Shown: positions 1 through 9,661 of the stretch, piece after piece
How the letters are laid out: the number at the start of each line of letters is the position of its first letter
Position numbering within the stretch: the stretch's first letter is position 1
Source of the DNA: Charina bottae
Lineage: Eukaryota > Chordata > Lepidosauria > Squamata > Charinaidae
NCBI GenBank assembly: GCA_023362775.1
Contig: JALMGJ010000002.1
Coordinates: forward strand, 36,295,914 to 36,359,913
DNA: 64,000 bases
Direction of reading: 5' to 3'
Position numbers and translations under genes: made by a program
The notes under the pieces: generated by a model
The model's input: the letters and a program-made list of their open reading frames with translations, nothing else
What the model was told of the DNA's origin: nothing
Databases searched by the model: none

Positions 1-790
1 CAACCTCAATTCTAAAATCTCATGATCCTGATGCTTCAGACTTGGAACCCTACGCCAGAGGTAACAGCATGTCCCATCAACAGAGAATCGTAAATCACCA
101 TATAGTCGAGTCAAGCTTTTCCATGCAGAGAGGAGGCTTCTGCCCTTTTCCATAAAGCAGCACTGAAACTCTTTATCCCCTCTTCCCAACCTTACTAAGA
201 CACTGATACCCTGAGGGCGAGGAAATCAATGTGATCTATGGCGAGAATGCAGTAGCAGAAGCAAACGACGGTTTCGCAATGTGGGACAAGCGTAATGGAG
301 CACCAGGCTGCATTCCCACTCTGTAACCTTCAGTCTAGCAGAGGGAACATTTCCCAGAAGCAATGCCTGCTTAACCCATGCTGGCAGCCAGTATCCGTGT
401 CTCATATTCGGGCACTGAGAGCATAGTTGTAATAGGGAGGCTATCAGTTACTCTGGCAAACATGGAAGCGCAATTTGATGGAGCAACGTCCAAACCCTGC
501 CAAGGAGAAGAGAGCTTATAAAGGCAACCCTGCCAGATGCTTGCTTCAGTCTTTCTTCTGGGTGTAGGAGGGCACCTGGGCCCAAGGGGGTTGCCCATCA
601 AGCAGGAATGAGCAACTCCAGATTTATGATGGCCTGTGGGCCTTGCGGACAGCAGGTAGACAGCAGGTTGGACAGCAGAGAGAGTGTGTGTCAGGTGAGA
701 ACCTGATCTTTATAGGTTACAGTCAAGAGAGGAATAGAGCTGAACCGAGGCAGGAAGGAAGATGAAACCCCTTCAAATATTGGTCTAACC
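1..790. other. No recognised feature
   Basis: Unique-looking mixed-composition DNA. Open frames are short and match no protein family I recognise. No splice-flanked coding segment, RNA gene or transposon end was seen. Confidence 0.5.
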
Positions 791-923
791 CAGTGTTTCT
801 CAACTTGGTGACTTTAAGATGTGTGGACTTCGACTCCCAGAATTCCCTAGCCAGCAAAGCTGGCTGGGGAATTCTGGGAGTTGAAGTCCACACATCTTAA
901 AGTCGCCAAGTTGAGAAACACTG
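791..923. mobile_element. hAT hairpin MITE (hairpin family), copy 1
   Basis: Near-palindromic element of about 133 bp that starts CAGTGTTTCTCAA and ends with the inverted form TTGAGAAACACTG. The two arms (ACTTCAACTCCCAGAATTCC and its complement) fold on each other. It is flanked by an 8-bp target duplication, GTCTAACC on the left and GTCTAACA on the right (7/8). CAG...CTG ends with 8-bp duplications are typical of hAT elements. There is no coding capacity, so it would depend on a transposase supplied elsewhere. Confidence 0.88.
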
Positions 924-1690
924 GTCTAACACAAAGGAGGCTGGTTACATAGAGATATGCTAAGAAAGTCTGCTAGAAAAGGCAGGGAGAGGCAAGGACT
1001 GACTCCCTCTGCTAGCTGCTGCATCCATTGCTCTGAGTGTTAGTAGGTTTATGGCTGCAGAAAGTTGGTGTGCTTAAAAGTTGACTTCTCAAAATCCTGG
1101 CCCTCATTCTCCACAGGCCTGACAAGCAATCTGTTTAGAACTTTGGTGAGAGATAATTGTCCCTTTCTGGAAGCCTCGTGTTTGAAGGAGAGGGTTTTGG
1201 AGAAAGGCAAGGAGAGAGAAGGAAAGCAAGAACCAGCAGGGATACCCTGCTCATTTTTGGCTCTGGCCTTCCTCTCCTTGCTTCAGTCCCACCCACCACA
1301 CACCTTCCCCACCCACCAACAGGTTGCCTCCAAGGGAACGTGATTCCTGGTAGAAATACAGCGACCCAGCCTTGTTATAAAGGATTTGGAAAGAAGCTAG
1401 CTAAATGCATAAAGTTTTTTTTCTTTTCTTAGGTTGAGAAAAGATAAAGAAATATTAGCAAATGTTTATTCAAGAACAAATAAAGTATATTGTATGGAAC
1501 TTCTGTGTAACTGCTAAAGGTACACCTTGTTTTGCCTCTTATTGTTTATGCTAGAGCTAATTTTTGGAATATAGGAGACGGTACATCCTTTGGCCACTGA
1601 AAAACCTCCCCTAGTTAAAAAGGTTCTCCCTTTTTGGAGGGGGCCTCTTGGAATGGCTGGGATCCAAACATGCTGAAACTTTTAGATAAT
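924..1690. other. No recognised feature
   Basis: Moderately AT-rich intergenic DNA with a T-rich run near 1410. Overlapping short open frames between 1065 and 1432 have no recognisable domains and are judged non-coding. Confidence 0.45.
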
Positions 1691-1698
1691 CTTTAGAG

Positions 1699-2054
1699 CA
1701 GAGCTTTCCAAACTGTGTGTCGCAACAGAAAAGTGTGTCGCCTGCGGGGCCCAGATGTGTCGCGTCAAAACCCGGAAGCGCTGATGGCGTGCCACCGGGC
1801 CATCAGCGCTTCTGGGTTTTCCCGCGGCGACACACCAACAGCGGCGCGCAAAAATCCGAAAGCACCACAGTCACGGCGGTACTTCCGGGTTTTCCCGCGG
1901 CGACACACGAAAATCCGAAAGCACTGCAGCCACGGCAGCGCGCAAAAACTGAAAGCGGCAGCAGCGCTTCCGGGGTTTTGCGCGCTGCCGCAATGGCGGC
2001 ACTTCCGGGTTTTCCCGTTGGTGTGTCGCCGCGGGAAAACTTTGGAAAGCCCTG
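1699..2054. mobile_element. hAT MITE, GCTTTCCAAACT family (core type 1)
   Basis: Starts CAGAGCTTTCCAAACTG and ends AACTTTGGAAAGCCCTG, with a perfect 8-bp target duplication CTTTAGAG at 1691-1698 and 2055-2062. The GC-rich core repeats short blocks with TTCCGGGTTTTCCCGCGG and GTGTGTCGC motifs. The same ends surround different cores elsewhere in the window (34969, 40052, 45064). Non-autonomous, with no transposase frame. Confidence 0.9.
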
Positions 2055-2136
2055 CTTTAGAGGAATAATTCAGCCTATTCCACAGGTAGGAAAGCCTAGA
2101 TGAATGGTTTGATTAATTAGCTTTGCACCTTTTCAA

Positions 2137-2214
2137 CTATCATATCTGGGCTGCAAAAACTCAGGAGACCACATGAGGGCAGCAAAGACCATTTTTGCAG
2201 CCCAGATATGATAG
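2137..2214. repeat. Inverted repeat, 23-bp arms
   Basis: Perfect 23-bp arms, the left starting CTATCATATCTGGGCTGC and the right ending in its complement, are separated by a 32-bp spacer. No clear target duplication is visible. It may be the remains of a small MITE. Confidence 0.7.
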
Positions 2215-2640
2215 CCCTACACATCATGCTAAGCCATAACGTGGTTTGCTTGATTTTGGCTTAGTATGGTCTCTGAACCCAGCCATCTTGGTTTATAAAC
2301 CATGATTCATGGCTTAATAGGGGAATCCAGCTAAGTGTATTTTAATCAATTTAGTAATATTCTGTTTCATAATGCACAAGTGGCTGGGCTCACAAAATGT
2401 TAAGCCATGATTGATGTGTGAACCCAGCCATTGACTTGAGAGGTTGGTCTCACACATTTATGCTAAGCTGTGGTTTGTGGAACTGTGATTTATTGAATGA
2501 GCCACAATCATGGGCTTCACATATACTAAGCCACAAACCATGGCTTATACATTACAATGGTTGGATTCATAATACATGTTAAGCTACAGAACAAGCAAAT
2601 GGTGCCTTTCACTAGAATTCCGAGGATTTGTGGGAAATGA
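2215..2640. repeat. Degenerate AAGCCATGGTTTAT-type repeat
   Basis: Blocks resembling AAGCCATGGTTTATAAACC and GAACCCAGCCA recur in both orientations through this stretch. Related pieces occur near 8660, 8840, 11410-11525, 27870, 30890 and 48380. It behaves like an old dispersed repeat. I cannot assign a class. Confidence 0.5.
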
Positions 2641-3311
2641 AACAAGCCCTTGAGGGACATTGGTGGAATAATCAGGGCAAGTTTGGCTGAATGTGGCTTG
2701 TTCTAAGCTACAGACCACATGCATCTCAAGGCCCCCTCTAAACCGGTCATTGTAATGAAGAGAGCATTTTCTTGAGCCACTTCTATATCTCGGTGGAGCC
2801 TTTCCAAATCACAGAGACTTGTTACGCCTCAACCAAGCTCATGAGAATGGTAAGCACTTGCTGTATTTGGGGATATACAGTATTTGTTCACCCTGTGGAT
2901 AACATGAGTTGCAACAGAGGAACCCGCCATTTGGAAGGGTGGTGAAATTTTAGGCAGGAGGCAGATCCTGAAGCAAGTCATCTTTCTCCTCTGCCCAGAC
3001 CAAAAATGGGTGGGTGAGTTGAATCTTCTGAGAGAAGGTCCTTCTAGCACCATCCTAGATTTGAGGACGTGACATGTCTTCTGGTACTTCAACATCCCTT
3101 CTATATTTGGAAACAGGGGAACTTGGGAAGTTATGGTTACTGCTGGTGGTGCATGGATTTCCAAAATCTTTGTTCTAATTCCCACTCCCTGCATACATGT
3201 CTCTCTCCAAGGATATTGGCAACCTCATCTGCAGGCCAGGAAACTCAGCAAGGCAGCTACTGAGTTCGCAGGAGCCAAAATCACAAATCTATCAATCAGA
3301 TTGAGAAATTT
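2641..3311. other. No recognised feature
   Basis: Apparently unique intergenic DNA. Short open frames on both strands have no recognisable domains. Confidence 0.4.
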
Positions 3312-3562
3312 TTGCTGTTCAGTCGTTTAGTCGTGTCCGACTCTTCGTGACCTCATGGACCATAGCACGCCAGGCCTTCCTGTCCTCCACTGTCTCCCAG
3401 AGTAAAATTCATGTTCATTACATCGGTGATGCTATCTAACCATCTCATCCTCTGCCGTCCCCTTCTCCTTTTGCCCTCAGTCTTTCCCACCATCAGGGTC
3501 TTTTCCAGTGAGTCCTCTCTTCGCATTAGGTGGCCAAAGTACTTGAGCTTCAGCTTCAAATA
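3312..3562 (-). mobile_element. BovB (RTE) LINE 3' end, ruminant-like lineage
   Basis: Reading the minus strand, the sequence ends in the BovB terminus (complement of TTCAGTCGTTTAGTCGTGTC). Upstream it encodes ORF2 C-terminal residues of the type LKYFGHLMRREDSLEKTLM and GKRRRGRQRMRWLDSITDV. This wording is very close to ruminant BovB. The copy is severely 5'-truncated and non-functional. Confidence 0.85.
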
Positions 3563-4290
3563 CTGCAATGCAAAACAGCAGAATGGGGCTGTCATAATTA
3601 TGTTCGGCCACCATGTGGCAGCGTGTGCTAATCATGAAACACCGCCGGTTGTGACCTGGATTGTGTTTTCCATTCCTTTTAAGAAAATCAGGGTTAGAAA
3701 CTGAAGTAGTAGGGAGAACAAAATCTTAGCATACTAGGGAATTTCAGTGGAAGATAAACTGATAGCAGTTGGAATTGTTTTTTTCTGGTTCCTGAGGTAC
3801 ATACAGCCTATCAAATCAAATCATACACAGTATAATGTTCCAGTAATAAAGGTAATCTTTCATCTCCCCAACTCAAATATGCAAAGAGGGGGAACGCTCT
3901 GCCAGTTGAATTTCTGCCTGTCATGCCGCTGGGGAAGAAGAAGAGAGTCTCATCCAGTGTTGGTATGAAATATTGTGCTGTTGCTATCTTCATCTTCATC
4001 CTCATCCCAGAAGCCAAAAAGCTTCTTGTTCAAAGAAGGGCAAGGTCCCCCCCCCCCCCACATAGCATCATGGATACTGTAGTTCAGGTAAGATTATGAA
4101 CTTCAGTTCCTCAGGTCAACAGTAGATCCTTCTGGTTTTAAAAGCCATCCCAGCCTAGGACTTATAAGTACCTTTTACTTTTTTAAAAAAGGGATTTTTT
4201 TAAGTGTTAATTTTCATTATACCGTTGGGTGTTTTTGTCTTTTTATTCTTTCGAGGGACACTTATGCACTCTTCTGTCCTGTGAAAGAAT
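3563..4290. other. No recognised feature
   Basis: Intergenic DNA with a short C-run near 4050. Nothing else identifiable. Confidence 0.4.
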
Positions 4291-4295
4291 GATGA

Positions 4296-4400
4296 CTAAT
4301 TATTATTATTATTTGTCAAATTTCGTCACCGCCCATCTCCCCCAAAAGAGGGACTCTGGGAGGTTTACAATAAAGCTAAAAAACATTAAACTACAATAAA
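4296..4400 (-). mobile_element. L2/CR1-type LINE 3' tail
   Basis: Shows TTTGTCAAATTT, CACCGCCCATCTCCCCC and GGGACTCTGGGAGGTTTACA. On the minus strand this reads as the usual 3' tail ending in AAATAAA repeats. The same tail occurs at least a dozen times in the window. Confidence 0.65.
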
Positions 4401-4425
4401 AACAAGATACATTACATAAAGTATA

Positions 4426-5068
4426 AATTTGGTCTAGTGGTTAAAGTGCTGGGCTAGAAACCAGGAATCTGTGAGTTCTAGTCCCGCCTTAGGCATGAAA
4501 GCCGTCTGGGTGACCTTGGGCCAGTCACTCTCTCTCAGCCCTAGGAAGGAGCCAATGGCAAACCAGGAGACTGAGAGTTCTAGTCCCGCCTTAGGCATGA
4601 AAGCCGGCTGGGTGACCTTGGGCCAGTCCCTGTCTCTCAGCCCTAGGAAGGAGCCAATGGCAAACCAGGAGACTGAGCGTTCTAGTCCCGCCTTAGGCAT
4701 GAAAGCCGGCTGGGTGACCTTGGGCCAGTCCCTGTCTCTCAGGCCTAGGAAGGAGCCAATGGCAAACCAGAAGACTGAGAGTTCTAGTCCCGCCTTAGGC
4801 ATGGAAGCCAGCTGGGTGACCTTGGGCCAGTCACTCTCTCTCAGCCCTAGGAAGGAGCCAATGGCAAACCAGAAGACTGAGCGTTCTAGTCCCGCCTTAG
4901 GCATGAAAGCTGGCTGGGTGACCTTGGGCCAGTCACTCTCTCTCAGCCCAACTCAGCTCACAGGGTTGCTGTTGTGGGGAAAATAGGAGGAGGAAGGAGT
5001 ACTAGGTATGTCCCCCACCTTGAGTTATTTATAGAAAAATAATAAAGGCGGGATAATAAATAAATAAA

Positions 5069-5112
<44 letters not shown>
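4426..5112 (+). mobile_element. Sauria-type tRNA SINE, 5-unit tandem body, MIR-like tail
   Basis: A tRNA-like head (TTTGGTCTAGTGGTTAAAG) is followed by five tandem copies of a 102-bp unit. Each unit has a B-box-like GTTCTAGTCC and the block GGGTGACCTTGGGCCAGTC. The last unit runs into a tail with CTCACAGGGTTG and CCACCTTGAGTTATTTATA, then AATAAATAAA and a (TAAG)n run at 5071-5110. Because 102 is a multiple of three, long frames stay open on both strands, but these are not genes. Confidence 0.85.
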
Positions 5113-5430
5113 CAAAGTATAAAATAGCATCCAAGATGGCAATTAAAGATTCTGATTCAGGTTCATAAATACACAGGAACCACTTTAAGGCGCTAGCCAC
5201 CCCCAGGATGCTCCAATAATCTCCAGGGACAATCTCTGTAATGTATTAACTGCCCTATAAATCAAATCAACATCGGTGGTCCTGTTCTCCCACAGATCTT
5301 TGAACTCTCCCAATGCCAATTGCCTGTAGTTCTTCAGCAGCCTCTTCCTGTAACTGGAGTCTTTCAGCTAAGGAATGGCCAACCTTAACAGGGCCATGGA
5401 CATAGGACACTCACTTTTACCAACTCAGAT
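5113..5430. other. No recognised feature
   Basis: No element ends or coding segments were identified between the SINE array and the following L2-like LINE. Confidence 0.35.
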
Positions 5431-5990
5431 CATTGTTTCTCCTGGCTGGCAGCCCATTGTACAGGCTCCAAGAAAGAAGCTTTCTTCGCCCTTCTAGGAC
5501 AGTTGCCACTGAGCTATGGAACCTAATAGCCATATAAGTGCAGCCGTGGGCATGTAGCACAAGGCCAGCCTATTTGCAGGACTGCCCGTGTCTGATTGTT
5601 CCTGCTAACCCCATTAGACCTGAGAAGGAAGGTCCCTTCCAACAAGCAACATCGTGCCTTCTCGGCTGCAGTGTCTGCCCTGTGGAACAGGATCCCTTTG
5701 GAGATCTGGAGGACCTAAACTCTTTCTTAAGGCTTTAAGAAGCTGGCTGTTCCCCCAGGCACTTGGGCCCAGAGGTTGAGCAAACTCTGTGTTTGATTGA
5801 TTGATTGATTGATTGGTTGGTTTCTATTGTTCTTTTCTGTAATTAGAATGATTCCTATGACCTTAGACATTTGTTATTTGCATTGTTGATTTTTAGTGTT
5901 AGCTTAAATCTTTGTATGCCACCTAGAGTCATTGCTATAAGGGGGCAGCCATATAAATCAAACAAGCAAATAGTCTGAACTGCAAACATA
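5431..5990 (+). mobile_element. L2-like LINE ORF2 C-terminus and 3' UTR
   Basis: Degenerate coding sequence reads approximately AFSAAVSALWNRIPLEIW, like the ORF2 C-terminus of L2 elements. It is followed by a 3' UTR with (TGAT)n and a tail resembling TGTATGCCACCTAGAGTC. Broken by stops. Confidence 0.55.
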
Positions 5991-6019
5991 ACAGATCACC
6001 AGAAAATTAAATTTTTGCT

Positions 6020-6136
6020 GTGTAACCCCAAGCCAGATCTGAAAGATCAGGTTAGGGACAGACTGCCTTGGAGAAAATCTATCTAATTAGGAGTCAAAAA
6101 TGACTTGATGGCACATAATCAATCAATCAATCCTCT
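6020..6136 (+). mobile_element. RTE LINE 3' end, third lineage
   Basis: Contains GATCAGGTTAGGGACAGACT, AAAATGACTTGATGGCACAT and a terminal (AATC)n. The same 3' end appears at 13316-13385 and, inverted, at 9125 and 29722. The longest copy identifies it as RTE-like. Confidence 0.55.
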
Positions 6137-6321
6137 TGGATTCCAGTTTTCTAATGTGTATAGCTGGAGGATACATTAATACATTATATTAAAAGAAAAT
6201 ACTAAGATAACACATCCTAGTACATATAGAAAATAATCAGTCTTCTTTTCCTCCTTCATCTCTTCCTCCTCCTCTGATTTTTAGATATGGTTTCTGACTG
6301 CTTCAGAAAAAATACATTTTT

Positions 6322-6385
6322 TATTTTATTTATTACATTTATATCCCACCCATCTCCCCCACAAGGAGGGACCCTTATACATTTG
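6322..6385 (-). mobile_element. L2/CR1-type LINE 3' tail fragment
   Basis: Short piece with TTATATCCCACCCATCTCCC and GGAGGGACCC, inverted. Same tail class as at 4296. Confidence 0.5.
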
Positions 6386-6401
6386 TATAAAGACCCAGTT
6401 T

Positions 6402-6930
6402 CAATTTTTTTAATCCGTTCAATCATGTCCGATTCTCAGAGACTACCTGGATAAGTCCCTGCAGTTTTCTTGGCAAGATTTTTCAGAAGTGGCTTGCCAT
6501 TGCCTCCTTCCTAGGGCTGAGAGAGAGTGACTGGCCCAAGGTCACCCAGCTGGCTTTGTGCCTAAGGCGGGACTAGAACTCTCAGTCTCCTGGTTTGCCA
6601 TTGGCTCCTTCCTAGGGCTGAGAGACAGGGACTGGCCCAAGGTCACCCAGCCGGCTTTGTGCCCAAGGCGGGACTAGAACTCTCAGTCTCCTGGTTTGCT
6701 ATTGGCTCCCTCCTAGGGCTGAGAGACGGACTGGCCCAAGGTTACCAAGCTGGCTTTGTGCCTAAGGCGGGACTAGAACTTTCAGTCTCCTGGTTTGCCA
6801 TTGGCTCCTTCCTAGGGCTGAGAGACCGGGACTGGCCCAAGGTCACCCAGCCGGCTTTGTGCCTAAGGCGGGACTAGAAATCACAGTCTTCCAGTTTGTG
6901 CCTTTAACCACTACACCAAACTGGCTCTCC
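6402..6930 (-). mobile_element. Sauria-type tRNA SINE, 4-unit tandem body
   Basis: Inverted copy. The 3' tail (complement of CTTGCCAAGAAAACTGCAGG) is at 6440-6490. Four units of about 102 bp follow, and the tRNA-like head ends at 6930 (complement of GAGAGCCAGTTTGGTGTAG). Internal units read GCCATTGGCTCC, while the unit next to the tail keeps the monomer form GCCATTGCCTCC. Confidence 0.85.
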
Positions 6931-7059
6931 GGTTTCAAATTAAAATAATGCAATACTATGGTCTCTGGGATGAGCTCCTAAGGCTCTTAAGAAATTCTGG
7001 ATCTTTTTTAATTGAAAAGCAGGGGATTCCTGGCCGTCACTAGAAGCTCTGCCAGCACT

Positions 7060-7240
7060 GAAGCTCAAACAAAAGGCAAAAGGAAGAGGGGCCGACCAAG
7101 GGCAAGATGGATGGATGATATTCTGGAGGTGACAGACGCGACCATGGGGGAGCTGGGGATGGTGACGGCTGACAGGAAGCTCTGGCGTGGGCTGGTTCAT
7201 GAAGTCACAAAGAGTCGGAAGCGACTGAACAAATAAACAA
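7060..7240 (+). mobile_element. BovB (RTE) LINE 3' end, squamate-type lineage
   Basis: Encodes the ORF2 C-terminus with KRKRGRPRARWMDDILEVTD and HEVTKSRKRLN, a stop, then AATAAACAACAA. It lies inside a 259-bp block repeated almost exactly at 8380-8638. Wording differs from the ruminant-like lineage (GRPRARWMDDILEVTD versus GRQRMRWLDSITDV). Confidence 0.82.
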
Positions 7241-7331
7241 CAACAAGCTTGAAAAGATGAGTTTCAAATTCTCATCAGTTGTGAAACTTCTAAACCATGA
7301 CTTGTTCAAATCTGGTTGCCCGAAGAAGCAA
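7073..7331 (+). repeat. Duplicated 259-bp block, copy 1
   Basis: Matches 8380-8638 at a constant offset of 1307 bp; I saw two mismatches. The block includes about 105 bp downstream of the BovB terminus (AAGCTTGAAAAGATGAGTTT onward) that is not part of other BovB copies here. It is therefore more than two independent BovB insertions. Confidence 0.85.
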
Positions 7332-7935
7332 AGAAAATGCTCAGCAGAAGGTGGGGAAGACTTGCTGCTGCAGGTCCAACCCCTTGCTCACCCCCAGGCT
7401 AGCCAGAAGTCCATGCCAACTCTCTATCAATCTCCTCTTTTAGAAAGAAACCTGGAAAATGGGAATAGAACAGGGTGAAGTGGTTTAAGATCCCTTCTTT
7501 TTCCTGCCCAAATAACCAGGCACGGTTTTAAAACATGGAAAAGTCTCTTAGTCATCCACACGTCATAGGATTGTGCTTCCCACCTAGATTGCCCAAGGAG
7601 AAATGAGGATTTATTACACAGTTCCACCCGTTTCACCTCCAGATGTTAGTAAATAATAAGAGTTTTCTACTTAGGGAGCCATCATGACGACAGAAGAACA
7701 GAAGAAGAGCGTTGTCATATTGGTGGTAGTAATCCCAAAAAAATGACCCTGCTGTTGAATCTCTAAGAATGAGAGATCCTCCTTTCAATCTTTCTGTCTA
7801 GATTTTCATGGGGGAAGTCTTTCCTTGGCACATAAATTAGTAGTGAGCTGAGTTTCAAATTGCACCTCTTGTTAGATTCTCCCCAAGCAAGATAATATAG
7901 TATGTAGTATGTACCATCTATGAGACACGTGCAGT
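7332..7935. other. No recognised feature
   Basis: Apparently unique DNA between the two halves of the local duplication. No coding or mobile-element signature was recognised. Confidence 0.4.
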
Positions 7936-7941
7936 CTTGCT

Positions 7942-7959
7942 CCACTAGGGGGCGCTGTC
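7942..7959 (+). promoter_or_regulatory. Candidate CTCF site
   Basis: The bases CCACTAGGGGGCGCTGTC match the vertebrate CTCF core consensus CCASYAGRKGGCRS at every core position. Occupancy cannot be judged from sequence, and the surrounding DNA has no recognised element. Confidence 0.55.
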
Positions 7960-8184
7960 TCACAAAGATGAAGTTAAATTGTGATGTTAAAAAGTTATAT
8001 CTAACTTTAGGAATGGATTACAGTATTGCTAGGAAAGCTGGGGATAATCGGAGTTGTAGCCCAATGCCTCTGGAGGTACCGAATTAGAGAAGGCTGACCA
8101 AAGAAATAATAGATGGTTAAAAGACAGAGAAAATTCTTCATTTTGGTTTGCCACACAATATAATCTAAACGTTAGCGTCCACCT

Positions 8185-8545
8185 GTTGGAGGAAAATTTG
8201 TTGGAGGAAAATTCCGAGAGTGCCTTGGACTGCAAGAAGATCAAACCAGTCCATACTCCAGGAAATAAAGCCAGACTGCTCACTTGAGGGAATGATATGA
8301 AAGGCAAAACTGAAGTACTTTGGCCACATAATGAGAAGACAGGATACCCTGGAGAAGAAGTTGATGCTAGGGAAAGTGGAAGGCAAAAGGAAGAGGGGCC
8401 GACCAAGGGCAAGATGGATGGATGATATTCTGGAGGTGACAGACGCGACCATGGGGGAGCTGGGGATGGTGACGGCTGACAGGAAGCTCTGGCGTGGGCT
8501 GGTCCATGAAGTCACAAAGAGTCGGAAGCGACTGAACGAATAAAC
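8185..8545 (+). mobile_element. BovB (RTE) LINE 3' end, squamate-type lineage
   Basis: Degenerate start (ENSESALDCKKIKPVHT in broken frame), then KLKYFGHIMRRQDTLEKKLM and KRKRGRPRARWMDDILEVTD to the stop and AATAAACAACAA end. A short internal duplication of TTGGAGGAAAA near 8187-8210 disrupts it. The 3' part belongs to the duplicated block. Confidence 0.85.
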
Positions 8546-8638
8546 AACAACAAGCTTGAAAAGATGAGTTTCAAATTCTCATCAGTTGTGAAACTTCTAA
8601 ACCATGACTTGTTCAAATCTGGTTGCCCGAAGAAGCAA
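8380..8638 (+). repeat. Duplicated 259-bp block, copy 2
   Basis: Partner of 7073-7331. It diverges from it abruptly on both sides, after AGAAGCAA at the right edge and before AAGGCAAAAGG at the left. Confidence 0.85.
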
Positions 8639-8676
8639 TAATTGAGTGGCTTTGCACAGTATGTTAAGCCATAAAC

Positions 8677-8838
8677 CAGTGCTTCCCAAACTTTTTCTTT
8701 CATTACCCAAAATAGTTTATCAGAAAGTCGACGTAGGTAAAACACTTTAAGTCAATTTAATGGGTCCATGTGTCATTACCCAAAGAAAAAACACTTTTAT
8801 CCAATGTTGGGTAATTTACCCAGGTTTGGGAAGCCCTG
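8677..8838. mobile_element. Small hAT MITE (CAGTGCTTCCCAAACT family)
   Basis: 162-bp element with ends CAGTGCTTCCCAAACTTTTT and CAGGTTTGGGAAGCCCTG, and a perfect 8-bp target duplication CCATAAAC (8669-8676 and 8839-8846). It inserted into a copy of the AAGCCATAAACC dispersed repeat. No coding capacity. Confidence 0.9.
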
Positions 8839-8908
8839 CCATAAACCATAGTTTAGCACAGTTCAACAGCATGCTCAGTCAAAAAGAGACCAACCATGTT
8901 ATAGTTTG

Positions 8909-9115
8909 AGAGCCAGTTTGGTTTAGTGGTTAAGGCATCAGGCTAGAAACCAGGAGACCGTGAGTTCTAGTCCCACCCTAGGCATGAAAGCCGGCTGGGT
9001 GACTTTGGGCCAGTCACTTTCTCTCAGCCCTAGGAAGCAGGCAATGGCAAACGAAGAAAACTGCAGGGACTTGGCCAGGCGGTCTCCAAGAATCGGACAC
9101 AACTGAATGGGAAAA
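8909..9115 (+). mobile_element. Sauria-type tRNA SINE, monomer
   Basis: Full head (GAGAGCCAGTTTGGTTTAGT), B-box-like GTTCTAGTCCC, body with GGGCCAGTCACTTTCTCTC and the monomer form GCAGGCAATGGCAAAC. It ends GGACACAACTGAATGG. This is the reference form for the tandem arrays. Confidence 0.85.
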
Positions 9116-9124
9116 AAAGTGAAA

Positions 9125-9575
9125 AATGTAACTAATTGATTATATGCCATCTGGTCACTGTTGACCCCTAATGACCACATAGATTTTCTCCATGATGATC
9201 TGTCCCTAACCTGGTCTTTCAGGTCTTCCAACAGTGCCCCCATTGCCACTGCAACTGTGTCTATCCCCCTGGCTGCTGGTCATCCTCTTCTTCCCTTTCC
9301 TTCCACCTTTCCCAGCATCAGAGCCTTCTCCACAGAGCTGGGTCTTCGCATCATGTGTCCAAAGTAGGATAATTTGAGCCTGGTCATTTGTGCCTTGAGT
9401 GAGAACTCTGGGTTAATTTGTTCGATGATCCATAGGTTTGTTTTCTTGGCTGGACACTGTATTCTCAGGAGTCTTCTTCAACACCAAACTTCAAAGGCGT
9501 CAATACTCTTCCTATCCTGCTCCTTCAAAGTCCAACTTCTGCTTCCATAGAGTGTCCCAGGAAATACCAATGCAA
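9125..9575 (-). mobile_element. RTE LINE ORF2 C-terminus, third lineage
   Basis: The minus strand encodes GKGRRGRPAAR-like text and VAMGALLEDLKDQVRDRSSW, ending SLGVNSDQMAYNQ before the 3' end. This is the same architecture as the BovB C-terminus but clearly divergent in sequence, so it is a separate RTE-clade lineage. Frames are broken. Confidence 0.65.
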
Positions 9576-9661
9576 CATGCCAATGAATTTCCACATTTTC
9601 AAGGGCCCGCCTGGAAAGGTGGTCGGAAATAATACAGTCTTGCTGTTCTAATGTTGTATAT

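Noticed and set aside
4426..4986. Regularly spaced repeats that might suggest a CRISPR-like array
   Set aside because: Units are contiguous SINE bodies without unique spacers, in a vertebrate genome.
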